Shown piece by piece: positions 48,091 to 59,135 of a stretch of DNA of 64,000 nt; position 1 is the first letter of the stretch; each line of letters starts with the position of its first letter. Location: the NCBI RefSeq assembly GCF_047948215.1, contig NC_134455.1:344992997-345056996 (forward strand), given 5' to 3'. The position numbers and the translations under genes were made by a program. This stretch comes from Lycorma delicatula (lineage: Eukaryota; Arthropoda; Insecta; Hemiptera; Fulgoridae). The notes under the pieces are model-generated. The model was given only the letters and a program-made list of their open reading frames with translations. It did no database searches and had not been told where the DNA came from.

Positions 48091-49326
48091 TCCAACCGAC
48101 CATTTTATCCGTATAATTCGTTTTTGATATAATAAAAAGCGAATCCCGTAATATTATTAGTATTCAAAAAGAGCCTGCAAAGGATTGTAGAATTTTTAAT
48201 GAAATCTACTAGGATTTCATTACAGAGTTTTTAGATATCAAGAATTTAATTACGAAACATATAAGCGATTACGATTACGCAAAGATCAAAATGTTGAATA
48301 AAAACATTTAAGTCTGATTTGACCCCCTTGACGTCGATATGAAATTTTAAATATATTAATATTATTCTACTTCGAGTATATAATAGTTTTAAAAAAAAAT
48401 AATAATAATAATAAAAATCGAGTCCAAAACGTTACCTTCCTTGGCACCGCCTTTAATATAATTAGGTAGATTTCATAAGAAAGATACCTATTGTAATGGG
48501 TACATGATTCAAACGAATAGAATAAAATAACTCTAAACCAAAGCACAACCACCAAATAAAGAATTTAAGATTATTTATTTTAAGTGATTTATTTCCTCTA
48601 GTTATTCCGTTTTTTTAAAATAATTTTCAAGAAAATGTTATGGTGAAAAAAAATAAAAAATTTATTTTTCGGCGTTACACCTAACAGCAGTAACGGTGAC
48701 GCTCAGTTATAATTAAAGTTAATCAACAAAGTTAAAGAAAATCAACTTTCTTCATTCCTTGATATAATCTTTAATCATAACGCAAATATCTAACGTTTTT
48801 TGTTTATTATGAACCGTTTTTTACCCCTCCACCACCAATAAATGTTACCGGTTCTCTCCAACTCCGTCTATGTACATATGTTTTTAGAAATAGATTTAAT
48901 TTAAATTATATCAAATTTTTATTTTTACTTCTTAAAACCGGAACCAAATTAAAAGGCGTTTAGTAAGATGATGGCGGAAATACCATTAATTTTAGTACGA
49001 ATCTAGTCTTTTTCTATTACTAAGTATGCAAATCAAACTTACTCTAGCGGCTGTACGCCACGCGCCTCGTACACGCTGTCACTATATCTAATCAAAATTT
49101 TTAAAAGTTTTAATCTTGTTCCAAAGTCTTCCAAAATAACGAAATTCTAAAATAATAATTTAATAGACTATTACTATTTGAACTTTAAAAAGATAAATTA
49201 AAATTTGGGGATGGATTATTGCTAGTCGCCATATACGGATCCTTATTTCAGACACACTAGGTAGAACTTTTAGGTATCTATATGTTTACACGCTTTTTAA
49301 ACCTAAAAACGTGTATACGAGTATAT
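48085..49326. other. AT-rich sequence with a repeat B end fragment
   Basis: Bases 48462-48516, reversed, match the right end of repeat B ('GTACCCATTACAA..G.TA' then 'TAAAATCTACCTAA'-like). Otherwise nothing recognised. Confidence 0.45.
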
Positions 49327-50665
49327 CGGCTGATTCAAAAAGGACTTCACAAATTTAAAAGTATATAAAAATTTAATTAGATAACGTACAGATTCGATTG
49401 AGGCTCATTTCATAGTAAAACACACTTAAGTTTTGAATCGCGTAGTTCATTAGTACAGAGTTCATCCACCAGTGCTGTCAAAATATTGTTAAAGTGGATA
49501 CGTTTTTGTGGTGCGAACCGTGCTCGCTGTGCGTTTTGGTTTCGTAATTTGCTGTTCAACATAATTTTTGTAGAGTATGGTAGGGAGCCTCCTAGTAGGC
49601 ACACAATTTACACTTGGCACCTAACCTTCTTCACCGAGACTGGTAGTTCTGTTGAACAAACAGAATCAACAGGACGGACGGACGTCCATGCGTCTCTGGG
49701 AGCTGTTGTGGACCAACTCACAGAAATCTTTACACGTAATTCGTAGAAATTAACAAGACTGCGTCACGTGAGAATGGCATTCAATAAACGTCTGCTTGGC
49801 GTGTATTACGTGAACGAATGCATTTGAAGCCGTACAAACTGATCGTGCTTCAACATATTACGGATGACAAAGTTATTCGCTGCAGTTGTATGTAGAAATT
49901 ACAGATAGAATTTCAAACAACGATGCAATTTTAGACAACGTAATTTTCAGTAAAAAGTCAACATTTCACATCAGTGGCAAGGTAAACACCCATAAATGCT
50001 GAATACGGAGTACGAAAAACCCTCATGAAACTTAGCAACACATTTGTGATAGCCCTAAGGTCAATGTTGTTTGTGCCCTAAGCAAACAAAGACTACTACA
50101 CCGGCCCCCGTTCTCCTTCTAAAAGGCAACTGTAAATGATATAGTCTGTATAAAAATCTTTCAAAGATTTTCTAATTCCTCAGTTAAACGATGATGACCA
50201 AGATGGACAGCGTTACTATCAGCAACACGGTGTATCCACCTCACTACCGCGTAAAAGTAAAACGTTTTTGATAGGAAAATAAAAAAATCGTTTCCCAGGT
50301 CGGCGGATCGGTCGTGAAGGTTCAATCGCACTCCAGATTTGACCCTGCTAGATTTTTCTTGTGAGATTTCATTAAAAATAGTGTTTATGCACCACCTTTG
50401 CTTGCCGATCTTGTTGAGTTAAGAATTCGAATTAACGACGAAGCCGCAGAGGTAACGCCCGATTTTCTGGCTACTGTCTACAATGCACTCGACTTCAGGA
50501 GGGATGTATGTCAAATTAGAAATGAAAGCCTAATCGAACAAAAGTGAATGTTGGCTACAAACTTGTGTTTTTCTATGAAATGTGAGAACTTAACCGAATC
50601 TGTAAATTATCTAAATAAATTTATATAAGCTTTTAAAACTGTGAAGTCCTTTTTGAATCATTCGG
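49327..50665 (+). mobile_element. mariner-like transposon, about 1.34 kb, with terminal inverted repeats and decayed transposase
   Basis: The left end reads CGGCTGATTCAAAAAGGACT then TCAC; the right end, inverted, reads CCGAATGATTCAAAAAGGAC then TTCAC, with TA outside both. The transposase starts near ATG 49486 ('MLKWIRFCGANRARCAFWF'). It has 'EYGREPPSRHTIYTWH' (helix-turn-helix), 'FHIS' then 'GK' near 49965 (first catalytic region, heavily broken), 'YAPPLLADLVELRIRINDEA' near 50386-50445 and 'LDFRRDVCQIRNESLIEQK' ending at TGA 50547. The length matches a full-size element. At least eight stops or shifts lie between about 49745 and 50380. Confidence 0.9.
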
Positions 50666-52264
50666 TATATTATATTAATTATAGTAGAATTTTTACTTTT
50701 AACATATTTAAAAGATCGGGATTTGGAGTTTATATGACCACCACTTCTAACGTGACTTTAATTTCCATTTATTGAAGCTAACACACACACTTCATCAATA
50801 CACAGGATTAAGACATATATTTTTAAAAATGGAAAATAAAAATGGAAAAAAGTTTAGTATTAATAAAATAAAGAGTGTCAAGTTAAGACAAAAATTTGGC
50901 AGAGTAGAGGTTCTAGTGAATGGAAAAAAGAAAAGAAAGCGCATGTGCTAGATAGAACAAAGAAAAACAGCATACAGAGAGAGTGAAAGAATTTTGGTGA
51001 AGAAAGAGGGAAAATCAGAACAGAAGGAATTAAAATGATATTTGCGTGAGCCTCCGCAGGCCTGTTCGGAAAAATAAAGTGAAGTGAAATAGGTCGTTCA
51101 GAAAAATGTAGTAAGCTAGAATGAAGTACCCCGAATTTTTTTAAGCTTATTTAATTACCGTTTCTTAAATTAAAAAATAAATAAATCTACTAAACTAAAT
51201 ATAAATTTTAAAATAAAAGCTTTATAAGATTTAAATAATATAACATAGATATACTCGTAAATAACTACTAGCCCACCGACTTAACGAAGTGCGAATAACA
51301 CGAGAAGATGTTCAATAAAAAGTCTTGCCTTTTACTTTTTATTGGAGAAAAACCACTAAAATGAAAAATCATTGCTTTTATAAGGTAAACTATGACGACT
51401 GCATTTAGAGAAATAAACTGGCAAATGTGAAGTGCTATCAGAGGTTGAACTGATTTTTTGTTCAACTCACTGAAACTGTTATCATATTTAACAATTTATT
51501 TATTTATTTTTTTTTTAATTTTTATTTGGTACTGAAAAAAAAGAACAAACATCAAATATTTTTCATACGTAGTCCAGTTCAGATAAATCAGAATTAACCT
51601 TAAAAAGATTTACAAAAAAGAAAAACCTGAGAAATGTAACTGTACGTGTTAAGTCATTCGCGAGAAAAGAGCGATTTATAAATTTATTAATCCACCTTAA
51701 CCGAGGGAAAGAATAAAAAAAAGGAAAAACTCTTCCTTCTTCTGGCAGCACTGCCGATTGTACGGTTGTACAATAAAACTACCATAAAAATATTTCTTAA
51801 GGATGAGCACATAAAATAGATGGCAGTTAAAAATTAATATAGCAGCACACAGGTCAAAGCAGGAATTTACTCCGTTATAATTGCAGTAAATATTAATAAA
51901 TAATTTTCTTAAGTAATGATATTACTATTAGTATTTAATGAATGTATTGAAATTTTTAAACATAAAAATGATTAAAACGGGTTAAAAAAGAAATACGCTA
52001 AAATCGTTAAGAAAATTATAAGTAACAATGACTTCACGATTTTTTCCAACAACAATTTTAAAATTAATCTCTAAATGGCTTCATATTATAGTCCTGTTTA
52101 GAAAATTGTTCGTAACTTTTTCTATGTTCATTTGCCCGAAAATAATTTTTAACGAAATATATTTTGTTATGTTTATTACACACGCGCGCGCGTAAGAAAT
52201 AACAAAATCAATAACATTTACTTTTTTTTACTTCTAATATTTATTTAATTGTTCGATTTAAAGC
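50666..52264. other. AT-rich sequence with a purine-rich stretch
   Basis: The plus strand of 50820-51110 is markedly purine-rich (many GAAA, GGAAA and AGAG words), with no frame or repeat match. The remainder is undistinguished. Confidence 0.45.
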
Positions 52265-52266
52265 AA

Positions 52267-52306
<40 letters not shown>
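52265..52306. repeat. compound (CA)n(TA)n microsatellite
   Basis: About 14 bases of CA repeat pass into about 28 bases of TA repeat. Confidence 0.95.
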
Positions 52307-52310
<4 letters not shown>

Positions 52311-52512
52311 AAATACAATATATATATTATGCATATATATGTATATGTTTGCAATAGACAATTTTAATCTGCAAATGGGTTTAATTTTTAAATACTTCTA
52401 TATTTTCAAGAATATTAAATCCAACTTTCTTGTTTTCATTTGTTCATTTACCAGAGAATTTAGTTTTTTTTTTTTTAAATACAGTAATATATATCTTAAA
52501 GTATACATGTTT

Positions 52513-52640
52513 TTACTTCCTTGTACAAAATAAAGGAAGTAAAAATACGTATATAGCATAACTCAAAATGCGATCAGCCGTAGGATGTTGAAATTTTGGA
52601 TTTAGGACTGTTGTAACATCTAGTTGTAACATCTAAAACC
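52513..52640 (+). repeat. ACTTCC-family repeat, 5' fragment
   Basis: It starts TTTACTTCCTTGTACAAAAT, then 'GCATAACTCAAAATG', 'CGTAGGATGTTGAAATTTTG' and 'GGACTGTTGTAACATCTAG', matching the minus-strand copy at 11050-11230. It ends where 'AACATCTA' is duplicated. Confidence 0.75.
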
Positions 52641-53062
52641 ACTAAAGTCACACAATTCATAAACAACGCTTTGTTTTTGTTTATATAAATAGAAAAAACC
52701 TTAATTCTAAGGGTTTTTTAATTTAGAATTTTTTTCGCCTTTAATTTACCTATAATATTTACTTTTTGAGCCGATTTATAATGGTACAGATCTTCTACAG
52801 AACTTGAATTTTACAGAGTGTGACCGATCATATATACTTCAGTTTCTCAATACAGTATACCTCGGAAAACTTTCTCCATGTACGATGTACAAATTTCGTG
52901 ACCTTTTTATTATATATTTTCAATCTAGTTTATTACTTAAAAAAAAAAAAAAATGTTTTGGGGATATCTGATATTATTAAATACTGATATTTTAATAAGT
53001 CAAATATTTTCTTAATTATTTTTAACGTTTATTTAACACAACAGAAATAATAATTTTGTCAT
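52641..53062. other. AT-rich sequence, nothing recognised
   Basis: Contains an A run near 52940. Confidence 0.4.
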
Positions 53063-54377
53063 AGCGTGTGTTTCAAAATAAATATCAGGGTTTTAAAGTT
53101 ATGTAATACTTATTAAGTTTATTTACATTGATAAATTACACATGAAATAAAACAGCAATTCAAATAGTTTTGTCAACAAGTGTTCAATGTGAGCACCATT
53201 CATCACATGGCATACATCCAGCCAATACGAGAGTTCATCCCATACTTTAATCAGCATGTCTGGAATAATTGATGCAACAGTTGCTTCAATCCCTCTATCT
53301 GAAGTCGGGTACGTCAGCCGGTAACGGTGGCACATAAAAGCTTGATCGTATAAACCCCCGAAGAAAAATATCGCACGGGCTCTGATCTGGCGAACGTGGA
53401 GGCCTAAACAAACCCTGTGTCATCTCGTACCCGGCGACCGATAGCGGTCGGGGAGAATTTCATTCAACTTATCGCGCACATCGTTATGCCGGTGGGGAGG
53501 CGCACCAACTTCTTGCCAAATAAAGTTATGAGACTCGTATCGCAGTCGAGGAAAGAGTTGTAGCATATCAAGATAGTTCGTTCGAAACACACTTGCTTCG
53601 GCGAAAAAGAACAACCTTTAAACTTGCCGTCGGGATACGGCCCAAAAAAAGTTCGGTTTTGGGAATGCCCGTCACACTGCAAAATTTCGTGAAGATTTTC
53701 TGATCCCCGGATACACGCATTATGAGCGTTTACTTTTCCGTTAACGTGAAATGTCGTCACCGAATACGACATGATAAAGAAAGTCTTCAGTCACGGCGCA
53801 CCGTTTCATTTTCGAACCTAGCACGCAAACCGTAATTTAGAACAGCTGTAAACGACACAACACAATCTAGTAACAGCTGTAAACGACACGGAAAAGGTTG
53901 TAAGACTTTCTTATAATCCCTCCACAAAGACGTCACTGGAATTGTTAATTAGCGGATAGCCTTCCCAATGGATTTCCTAGGACTACATAAGACTCTCTTA
54001 CCCGTTCAACATTGTCTTCGGACACACTGGGTCGTCCTGTACCCTTCCCTTTACAAATACAAGTGGTGGTTTCAAATTTTCATATTATGTACGACTGTTA
54101 TTGTCACTCGGGGGATCGCGACAGAACTTCAAACGAAACGCACGTTAAACGGTAATTACAGATTCACACTTTGCAAACTACAAATCACGTAAAGCTTTAT
54201 TTTAAGGGGTCGCCATCTTTGCTACCAGCGTTCCAAGCGTAAAGTAAGGAAACAAGCGGATAAGCTTGCGCACAGCTTAAACTGTTACAGTTTCTTTTTC
54301 ATTTCTTTATAAATAATCAGTGACTTGAGAAATATTACATAGCTTTAAAACTCCGATATTCATTTTGTGACACTGTA
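53063..54377 (-). mobile_element. mariner-like transposon, about 1.31 kb, with terminal inverted repeats and decayed transposase
   Basis: The ends (53063-53110 and 54330-54377) are inverted copies of about 46 bp: TTTTAAAGTTATGTAATA against TTTTAAAGCTATGTAATA, and AAAATAAATATC against AAAATGAATATC. On the minus strand the transposase starts at ATG 54216 ('MATP' then a stop) and has 'AFRLKF' and 'DPPSDNN'. 'TTFHVNGKVNAHNACIRGSE' (53740-53800) covers the region after the first Asp. 'FFFAEASVFRTNYLDMLQLF', 'FIWQEVGAPPHRHNDVRDKL' (second Asp replaced by Val) and 'YWLDVCHVMNGAHIEHL' follow, to the stop near 53123. Several frameshifts separate the pieces. It is nearly full-length and one of the best-preserved elements here. 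Confidence 0.92.
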
Positions 54378-55040
54378 TTACAGAATATAAAACCATTATG
54401 TATTTTCATAACTCTTCTGCGTTACTTTTATATCTAGTTAAATAGATACAATATCATTCGTAATTACATTAATTTAATTTATCAGTTTTCTTAATTTTGT
54501 TTGAAAAGGAAAACAATTTTAATTAAATAATTAGTAAACGAGTCGATATATTTTTCCCCATTAATGATGATAACGAAGACATTTGTTACATAAACACAGA
54601 ATTTCTGGTCGTTTTATTAGATAAATTGTTTAGGACTACATCATATCTATTTCGTTTACAACAAAATCAAGCGGTACTGTTTTACTTTAATAAAACGCTA
54701 TTCTTTTCATCATTATTAAATATTTATTATCCTTCTAAATAAAGTATATCATTTTCGGAGCACCAAAAAAAAGTTCGACAGATTTTTCAAGATACAAACA
54801 TGAGGTACCAGATGATTGTTCGATACCAGTTAAGTATGAATTATGTAGAGCTTAAAAAAGCTCTACTTAATTAGAGCTAAAAAAAAAAAAAAATAGTCAT
54901 TACATTAAAAAAAATTATTTTTTTGTAAATATCAAGGCATTTAAAAAAAATCTTTCTAGCAATTTATTTAAAATACAAATATAGTGCAACAAGAACGGTA
55001 TAATGCACCTGAGTAAAGGATTCCTACCAATTAAGACGAA
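54378..55040. other. AT-rich sequence, nothing recognised
   Basis: A short 9-bp hairpin (GTAGAGCTT, 54845-54866) is the only structure seen. Confidence 0.4.
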
Positions 55041-55338
55041 AGTAGTAGAAAAATATAATGGGAGGAATCCAGGAAGGGACTAAAAAAGAAGCCCTTTTAG
55101 TAAAATAACAGGTCCGTTTAACAATGGTCCGTTGTAATACTGCCTCAGTATTACACCTAAACGTATCACGTTGTAGTACACCTAAACGTATCACGTTGTA
55201 GTACACCTAAACGAAAACGTAGTAGAAAATATAATGGGAGGAATCCATAATAGGACTAAAAGAAACAATTTTAGTAAAGGTAACAGGTCCGTTTAACAAT
55301 CGTCTTTTTTAATACTGACCTCTGATACACCTAAACAG
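55041..55338 (+). repeat. tandem duplication with a nested 25-bp repeat
   Basis: 'AGTAGAAAAATATAATGGGA' to 'ACAGGTCCGTTTAACAAT' and 'ACACCTAAAC' (55044-55162) recurs about 177 bases later (55221-55338). Between them, GTATCACGTTGTAGTACACC then TAAAC is repeated exactly at 55163-55187 and 55188-55212. Confidence 0.9.
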
Positions 55339-55628
55339 ATGTTGTTCCGTGAGAAGAGTTACAGGACCAGGGTAGGAATTTGATGAAAATGTGTGAGGGA
55401 GAACGATCATTTTCACGCTTCGAGTTAGTTCTGGTCCGGCAGGTAAAAAGGATAAGAGTATAAATACAAGTTTATTATGCGAGCTCGACGCGATTAAGAT
55501 GACGTCACAAGTAACTTCATAGCACGAAAACAAGAAATGGTTCGGTGAGTTGTAAGACTACAAGTGAAAGAGATGATGTAATACATTTCATTCATAAATT
55601 GCTGGGGTAGGTTTATTTGTGAACAGTA

Positions 55629-55836
55629 AAGGTATCTGCAGTAAAAGAACGGATTTGAATACTAGATCGTGGATACCGGTGTTCTTTGGTGGTTGGGTTT
55701 CAATTAACCACACATCTCAGGAATGGTCGAACTGAGAATGTACAAGACTACACTTCATTTACACTCATACATATCATCCTCATTCATCCTCTGAAGAATT
55801 ATCGAAACGGTAGTTACCGGAGGCTAAACAGGAAAA
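55629..55836 (+). mobile_element. SINE-1 copy, 5'-truncated
   Basis: It starts within the body ('ACGGATTTGAATACTAGATC'), continues through 'AATTAACCACACATCTCAGG', and ends 'ACCGGAGGCTAAACAGGAAA' with an A-rich tail. The tRNA head is absent. Confidence 0.88.
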
Positions 55837-56490
55837 AAAGAAGTAAAAGAACTTTATACTTGTCATCTACTGCTCTATATTGTTTTTAATACAAGAGTAG
55901 TGGTTAAAAGTGTGAAGACTAGTGGTCATTCTAATTTATTTTGTCAATGGGACTGAATTCTGCTTTTCATTATTTATCTACCTGTGAATAAATCCTGAAA
56001 ATTCTTTAAATTCTGTTTTGTATTTAATCTCTGTTTATTAGTATTGTTGACTATTATTATTATTATTATTGCTGTTGTCATTATTATTACTATTCTGATT
56101 ATTATTGTGGTTGTGATTGATATTTTAATTATTTGTTTTATTATTCTCGTTTACTATTACTATTACTGTTTTCATTATTATTATTATTAATGATTTGTTT
56201 AGTTTTCCTTATGTTAACATTTAAAATATTCCCAAATTTAACATTTTAAATTGCCAATCTCAATATTCTGACCGAGCCGCGAACACGCGACAATATATTT
56301 TCTTTAATAAAAAAATATAAATTACTCTTCCATGGATTTTATATGATACAAATTAAAAAGAAAAAAATCTTCTGAATCTCGTTCAACGTATACTATAAAT
56401 ACATAAATAATCTTTATTAAAGCCTTGTGAATTTTACTTTAACACTATAGTTCTAGAAGGGAAAATACTGTAATCGATCCGATTTGGGAG
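55837..56490. other. AT-rich sequence with degraded ATT repeats
   Basis: Bases 56040-56190 are a degraded (ATT)n/(ACT)n triplet array. Nothing else recognised. Confidence 0.5.
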
Positions 56491-56494
56491 TAAG

Positions 56495-57000
56495 CTGTTT
56501 TCACCGGATCTTGACGTTTTCACATCTAAGGAACACGTAAAACTAGATGGAAATTTTCCGGATGTTAATGATTGTATGTACGTGTGTTCGGTGTTCACCT
56601 ATAAATCACCATATATCTCCAGAACTACTGGACCGATTTTGAACAAACTGACATATTGCTATGTATGACTCGGTCTGGCCGGGTCTCGAACTCGAACGCT
56701 CAGTCGACTCGATACCTTGTGTGTTAAGCCGGTCTGCAGACCGTATAATTTGTAAGTTGTGAGATTAGTTTAGTTAGTGCCGACCGTCGCCGCTAGTGCC
56801 CTCACAAATTGAATGTTTATGTGCGCGTGCTTTAGTTAGAATCATTAAATAAAATAAGTTGAAAAATATTATATTTAAATAGAATGATAAATGTTTTAAA
56901 TTAAGTTGTGTGTGTATGTGTGTGTAATCCATTCATCTGAACAATGGTGTTGTCAGCTTTTTTTTACATTTAGTATCTTCATATAATTATATTTAAATAA
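56495..57000. repeat. dispersed repeat H, shorter copy
   Basis: Collinear with 22236-22960 apart from a gap of about 250 bases. The minus strand near 56660-56730 carries a B-box-like 'GAGTTCGAGACCCGG', better preserved than in the other copy. Confidence 0.65.
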
Positions 57001-57039
57001 TTTTACATTTTGTGTTGCCGCGCCTGTTCACCGTTGTTT

Positions 57040-57125
57040 CCCCTTGATCCTTCCAGGCAAATGCTAGGACAGTTCATTTTTCTTTATTCTTGAAATATCA
57101 AATCTACCCATTTCTGAAGTCATCT
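57040..57125 (+). repeat. dispersed repeat G copy
   Basis: 'TTGATCCTTCCAGGCAAATG', 'AGGACAGTTCATTTTTC' and 'AAATCTACCCATTTCTGAAG'; relatives lie at 3327, 6972 and 9770. Confidence 0.55.
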
Positions 57126-57261
57126 ACATACACCGATTACAATAAAAGAAGTATTATTTAGTAATACAATTTTTAATTTATGAAAAAATCATGTATTTTC
57201 TTCGTTTTCTAAATAATTTGTATTTTTTTAAAAACATTTTTTTTAAAACAGTTCAGTTTTT

Positions 57262-58123
57262 ACTTCCTTGTACGAAGTAAAGGAATTATTGTGATCGTGA
57301 CAAATTTCAATGGAAATAAGCACGTCCCCTTACGACTGCAATAAACTAAACAAAGATCTTTTCAACGATACATCATAAGTGGTACTTATTTTCATTGGTT
57401 CCAGAGTTATAGCCAAATCAAATTTTAATTAATGAAATATTTGGATCTTAGAAGGCGAAGGCACATCGGTTCGAATCCGACTTCATCTCTTTTTTTTTAA
57501 TTTAAATATATTGATTTATTAATAATTATTAATCTCCAATTGTAAAAAAAAAATACAATAAATAATTCAATAACAATAAAAAAAAATTAAAAATGAAAAA
57601 ATTTCAAAAGTGATTAATGAAATAACATTTTATGTACTTTTCATTAAAAAAAAAAAAATGTTTATAATAATTCAGATTTGGGGAAACATCATAATTATTA
57701 TTATTTAATATTAATTGAAAATTATAATTTAGAATCGTATTATTTTTGGATTTTCTTCTAAAATAATTTTTTAAAGTGATTTTATTTTATTATTTGACAG
57801 AAAAAAGAAATACAATGTTACCTAGGTACTAAATGTACATTTTTGAATTGTATTCAATTTAAAGTGATTGTTGAAAATTTGTTTTCACTTTTATGTATTA
57901 TGGTTCTTACAACTTGTTAAGACTCAGGTTCCATTTCCTCCTTTAAATTTTATTAAAAGGAGGAACTGTAAATTTAATTTTTTTTTTTAATTTAAATATA
58001 TTGATTTATTAATAATTATTAACTTCAGTTAAAAAAAAAAATACAAATAATTCTTCAATAACAAAAAGAAAATATGAAAAAAAAATAAAAAAATTATGTC
58101 ATTTAATAGGAGTACAAGGAAGT
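57262..58123 (+). repeat. ACTTCC-family repeat, longest copy
   Basis: It runs from ACTTCCTTGTACGAAGTAAA to GTACAAGGAAGT, so its 12-base ends are inverted copies. The inside contains 'GGTACTTATTTTCATT' and a B-box-like 'CGGTTCGAATCC' at about 57470. A T-rich/A-rich segment ('TTTAATTTAAATATATTGAT') occurs twice (about 57492 and 57988), suggesting an internal duplication or nested copy. No coding frame. Confidence 0.7.
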
Positions 58124-58840
58124 CATGTGGTGTGCACTTCAGATTTATTCTGTAAGCAATATAAGCGAAAAATACAATAACGTTACTAGCTTGTGTTAAA
58201 AGGGAAGGAAAGAAATAGAAAAAATAACGTTATCTATTAACGTAAAGTGTAACTGACGACCAGCAATTTTTCAGGAAGTTCCCTCCCCCCAAAATAACAG
58301 TTAACCATTTTATAATTTACCGACGATGTTGATGAATCACATCAAGGTCAATTATAATATATCTGTAGACGAAATCTGGCTAATCCTAACACAACTATAC
58401 ATTAATAATTCTTTAAATAAATTAGTATTCTATCGGGCTACATTTTATAGAAGGGAAAAATAATAATAAAGTTTATTTTAAACTTGCCAAGTTAGTCCGG
58501 AAGGAAGATCTCCGTACGCGCGACCTCTCATGTAGTAAAACATCGATTGCAAACCGTAACGGTTTTAACTACACTTAATAATAATTAGCGAAGATTTACG
58601 AGTCATATCATGCACAATGAATATAATACTCAGTCCCTCAATAACACAACTTACTTTTTTATCATTTTTTATACTTTAAAACTACCGGAATCTCTTAAAC
58701 AGCTTATGTATCTACAATTCTTTTATACAAAACACAATTCATCTTTTATACAAACAATAACATTAAGGTACGTGAAAATAGCATCAATGGAAAGAAAACT
58801 CAAAAGGTTTTGAATAACATTTGATTCACAATCCATAACA
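58124..58840. other. AT-rich sequence, nothing recognised
   Basis: No element or exon supported. Confidence 0.4.
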
Positions 58841-59135
58841 TCATATGAGCTCAATGTAAGCTCCTTGTATTACGCGACACACATCGCGCTTGTAGTCAAA
58901 TTCCTGCCATACACGTTGCATTACTGGATGATCCACTAACGCGATGGTATTTGTGATGCGAACATGAAGATCCTGGATGGCAAATGTAAAGGAGACCGAT
59001 ACACGTCTCTATGACAAAACCCGAGAAAAAAAATCATGGGATCTAAGGTTAGGAAACGTGAGGCCAACGTAAACGATCACTACCGTCACGGCCAGCACGC
59101 CAAATCTATCGTGATAATCTGTAACTATACGACCG
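58841..59135 (-). pseudogene. decayed mariner-like transposase, C-terminal fragment
   Basis: The minus strand reads 'SHDFFSRVLS' near 59030, 'FAIQDLHVRITNTIALVDHP' near 58925-58985, 'VMQRVWQEFDYKRDVCRVIQ' near 58865-58925, and 'GAYIEL' close to a TGA at 58841-58843. This is the C-terminal signature of the lineage at 53063-54377 (usually 'DYRLDVCRVTNGAHIEHL'), but a different copy. The upstream catalytic core is missing. Confidence 0.82.

Noticed and set aside
55309..55533. 74-codon minus-strand frame
   Set aside because: Runs into the tandem duplication, has no splice sites and is not similar to any known family.
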